From: Chloroflexota bacterium
GTDB taxonomy: Bacteria; Chloroflexota; UBA6077; JACQUR01
Length of the DNA: 5,238 nucleotides
Assembly (NCBI GenBank): GCA_016210245.1
Contig: JACQUR010000249.1
Span: forward strand, 1 to 5,238
Direction of reading: 5' to 3'
Shown: one piece after another, positions 4,100 to 5,238 of the stretch
Numbering within the stretch: the stretch's first letter is position 1
Layout: each line of letters starts with the position of its first letter
Notes under the pieces: model-generated
The model's database searches: none
Told to the model about the DNA's origin: nothing
What the model saw: the letters and a program-made list of their open reading frames with translations, nothing else
Position numbers and translations under genes: made by a program

Positions 4100-5238
4100 C
4101 AACTCCTCACCTCGATCGTCTCTCCAGAGGGGATGACTCGGCCGTCGGCCAGCGCGGAGGCGAAGTCCTTCTCCAGCACCTCGGAGCCGACCTTCACGTT
4201 GCGCCCGAGCCGCACCCCGGACGGGATGCGCGCTTGCTTGCCCACAATGGTGATGCCGCTAGTCAGGTTACGCGGCTCGGTGCGGTTGGGCGGCGTCTCC
4301 CGGCCATCGCCGATGACACAGCCCGTGCCCACCACCACCTGCTTGTCCAGGATCGCTCGGTCCACCACGCTGCCCGAGCCGATGATCGCGTCCATCATGA
4401 CGATGGAGTCGCGCACCACTGCGCCCTCGGCCACAAACACGCCCGGCGACAGGACCGAGCGTTCGACCGTGCCGTTGACGATGCACCCGTGGGAGACCAG
4501 GCTGCGCCGGATGCTCGCGCGCTCGGTCACGAGGGCCGGCGGCCGCTCCTCACTGCGGGTATGGATGACCCAGTTCGAATCGTACAGGTCGATGTCCGGC
4601 GGCTCCTTGAGCAGGCCCATGTTGGCCTCCCAGTAGGAGTGGACGGTACCCACGTCGCGCCAGTAGCCGGTGAAGGGGTAGGCGAAGACGCGGTCATGCT
4701 CCACCATGCGCGGGATGATCGAGCGCCCGAAATCGTGGGCGGAGTCCTTGCGCTGCGCGTCCTCAGCCAACCGCCGCTCCAGCGCCTCCCGCTGGAAGAC
4801 GTAGACGCCCATGGAGATCAAGTTGGAGCTGGGCCTGGGCGGCTTCTCCTCGAAGCGGATCACCTGCCCCTCGGCGTTGCTGACCAGCGTGCCGAAGCGG
4901 TGGGCCTCCTCGATCGGCACCTCCATCACCGCTACCGTGGCCTCGGCCCGCCGGTCCTGGTGGAAGGCGATCATCGGGGTGTAGTCCATCTTGTAGATAT
5001 GGTCCCCGGACAGCACCAGACACAGGTCCCACCGCCAGTCGGCCAGGAAGGGCAGGTTCTGGTACACCGCGTCGGCGGTGCCGCGATACCAGTCCGAGTC
5101 TCGCCGTCCGACGAAGGGCTGGAGCAGGCGTATGCCCCCCTTCATGCGGTCCAGGTCCCACGGCTTCCCGATGCCAACGTGGTCGTTCAGCGAGTGGGGG
5201 CGGTACTGGGTCAGCACGGCCACGTAGTAGATGCCGGA
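4099..5238 (-). CDS. glgC: Glucose-1-phosphate adenylyltransferase (ADP-glucose pyrophosphorylase), 5' end missing
   Basis: Makes ADP-glucose and pyrophosphate from ATP and glucose-1-phosphate, the committed step of bacterial glycogen synthesis in the cytoplasm. The frame is open to the right edge, so the first ~45 residues, including the GGxGxRLxPLT nucleotide loop, lie outside; 379 residues are visible. In visible numbering they show YRGTADAV (51-58), the metal-binding SGDHIYKMDY (77-86), FEEKPPRPS (129-137) with the glucose-1-phosphate lysine, SMGVYVF (142-148) and YWRDVGT (192-198). After about 240 a left-handed beta-helix of hexapeptide repeats begins (SLVSHGCIVNGTVERSVLS, 246-264). The C-terminus includes a DGRETPPNRTEPRNLTSGITIVGK segment and about 40 further residues, longer than the E. 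coli enzyme at that end. In-frame GTG at 5223 is internal, not the real start, because the conserved YYVAVLTQYRPHSL strand spans it. The zinc-ribbon gene follows with a one-base overlap. Confidence 0.95.
   Translation of the reverse strand, partial: SGIYYVAVLTQYRPHSLNDHVGIGKPWDLDRMKGGIRLLQPFVGRRDSDWYRGTADAVYQNLPFLADWRWDLCLVLSGDHIYKMDYTPMIAFHQDRRAEATVAVMEVPIEEAHRFGTLVSNAEGQVIRFEEKPPRPSSNLISMGVYVFQREALERRLAEDAQRKDSAHDFGRSIIPRMVEHDRVFAYPFTGYWRDVGTVHSYWEANMGLLKEPPDIDLYDSNWVIHTRSEERPPALVTERASIRRSLVSHGCIVNGTVERSVLSPGVFVAEGAVVRDSIVMMDAIIGSGSVVDRAILDKQVVVGTGCVIGDGRETPPNRTEPRNLTSGITIVGKQARIPSGVRLGRNVKVGSEVLEKDFASALADGRVIPSGETIEVRS

Noticed and set aside
4073..4636. 187-codon plus-strand frame over glgC
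   Set aside because: Antisense to well-conserved glgC sequence; no independent support.

Overview
The window is GC-rich bacterial DNA. Coding density, GC-biased third codon positions and the style of the intergenic palindromes fit a Chloroflexota-like chromosome. That assignment is an inference from gene and repeat style, not from a marker gene. Seven protein-coding genes are supported, six on the minus strand and one on the plus strand. Five sizeable palindromic elements lie in or at the edges of the non-coding gaps.

Layout from left to right: (1) a minus-strand, full-length phage-type terminase large subunit (6-1541), whose last ~25 codons run through an imperfect 34-bp inverted repeat; (2) a heptad-repeat hairpin (1606-1697); (3) a minus-strand pair made of a 50-aa DUF3309-type membrane peptide with a TTG start (2169-2321), followed by a 147-aa protein with one membrane anchor (1691-2134); (4) a divergent gap (2322-2585) holding a perfect 22-bp inverted repeat; (5) a plus-strand four-helix membrane protein (2586-3137); (6) a convergent gap with a third heptad hairpin (3147-3212); (7) a minus-strand glycine-zipper membrane protein with stress-protein-like ends (3211-3756); (8) a perfect 29-bp palindrome (3844-3904); (9) a 55-aa zinc-ribbon protein (3932-4099), translationally coupled to (10) a glucose-1-phosphate adenylyltransferase, glgC (4099-5238), cut by the right edge.

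The only clear functional unit is glgC plus the zinc ribbon, whose start and stop codons overlap as TGATG. GlgC makes ADP-glucose for glycogen synthesis. The middle block consists of small membrane proteins of unknown or envelope/stress-type character. The terminase has no recognisable phage partner in view and may be a prophage remnant or a domesticated gene. The most unusual aspect is the repeats. Three gaps carry hairpins built from different ~7-nt units but with the same architecture. At three genes, palindromic DNA either supplies or touches the stop codon or extends the reading frame. I do not see a convincing new multi-gene defence or metabolic system.
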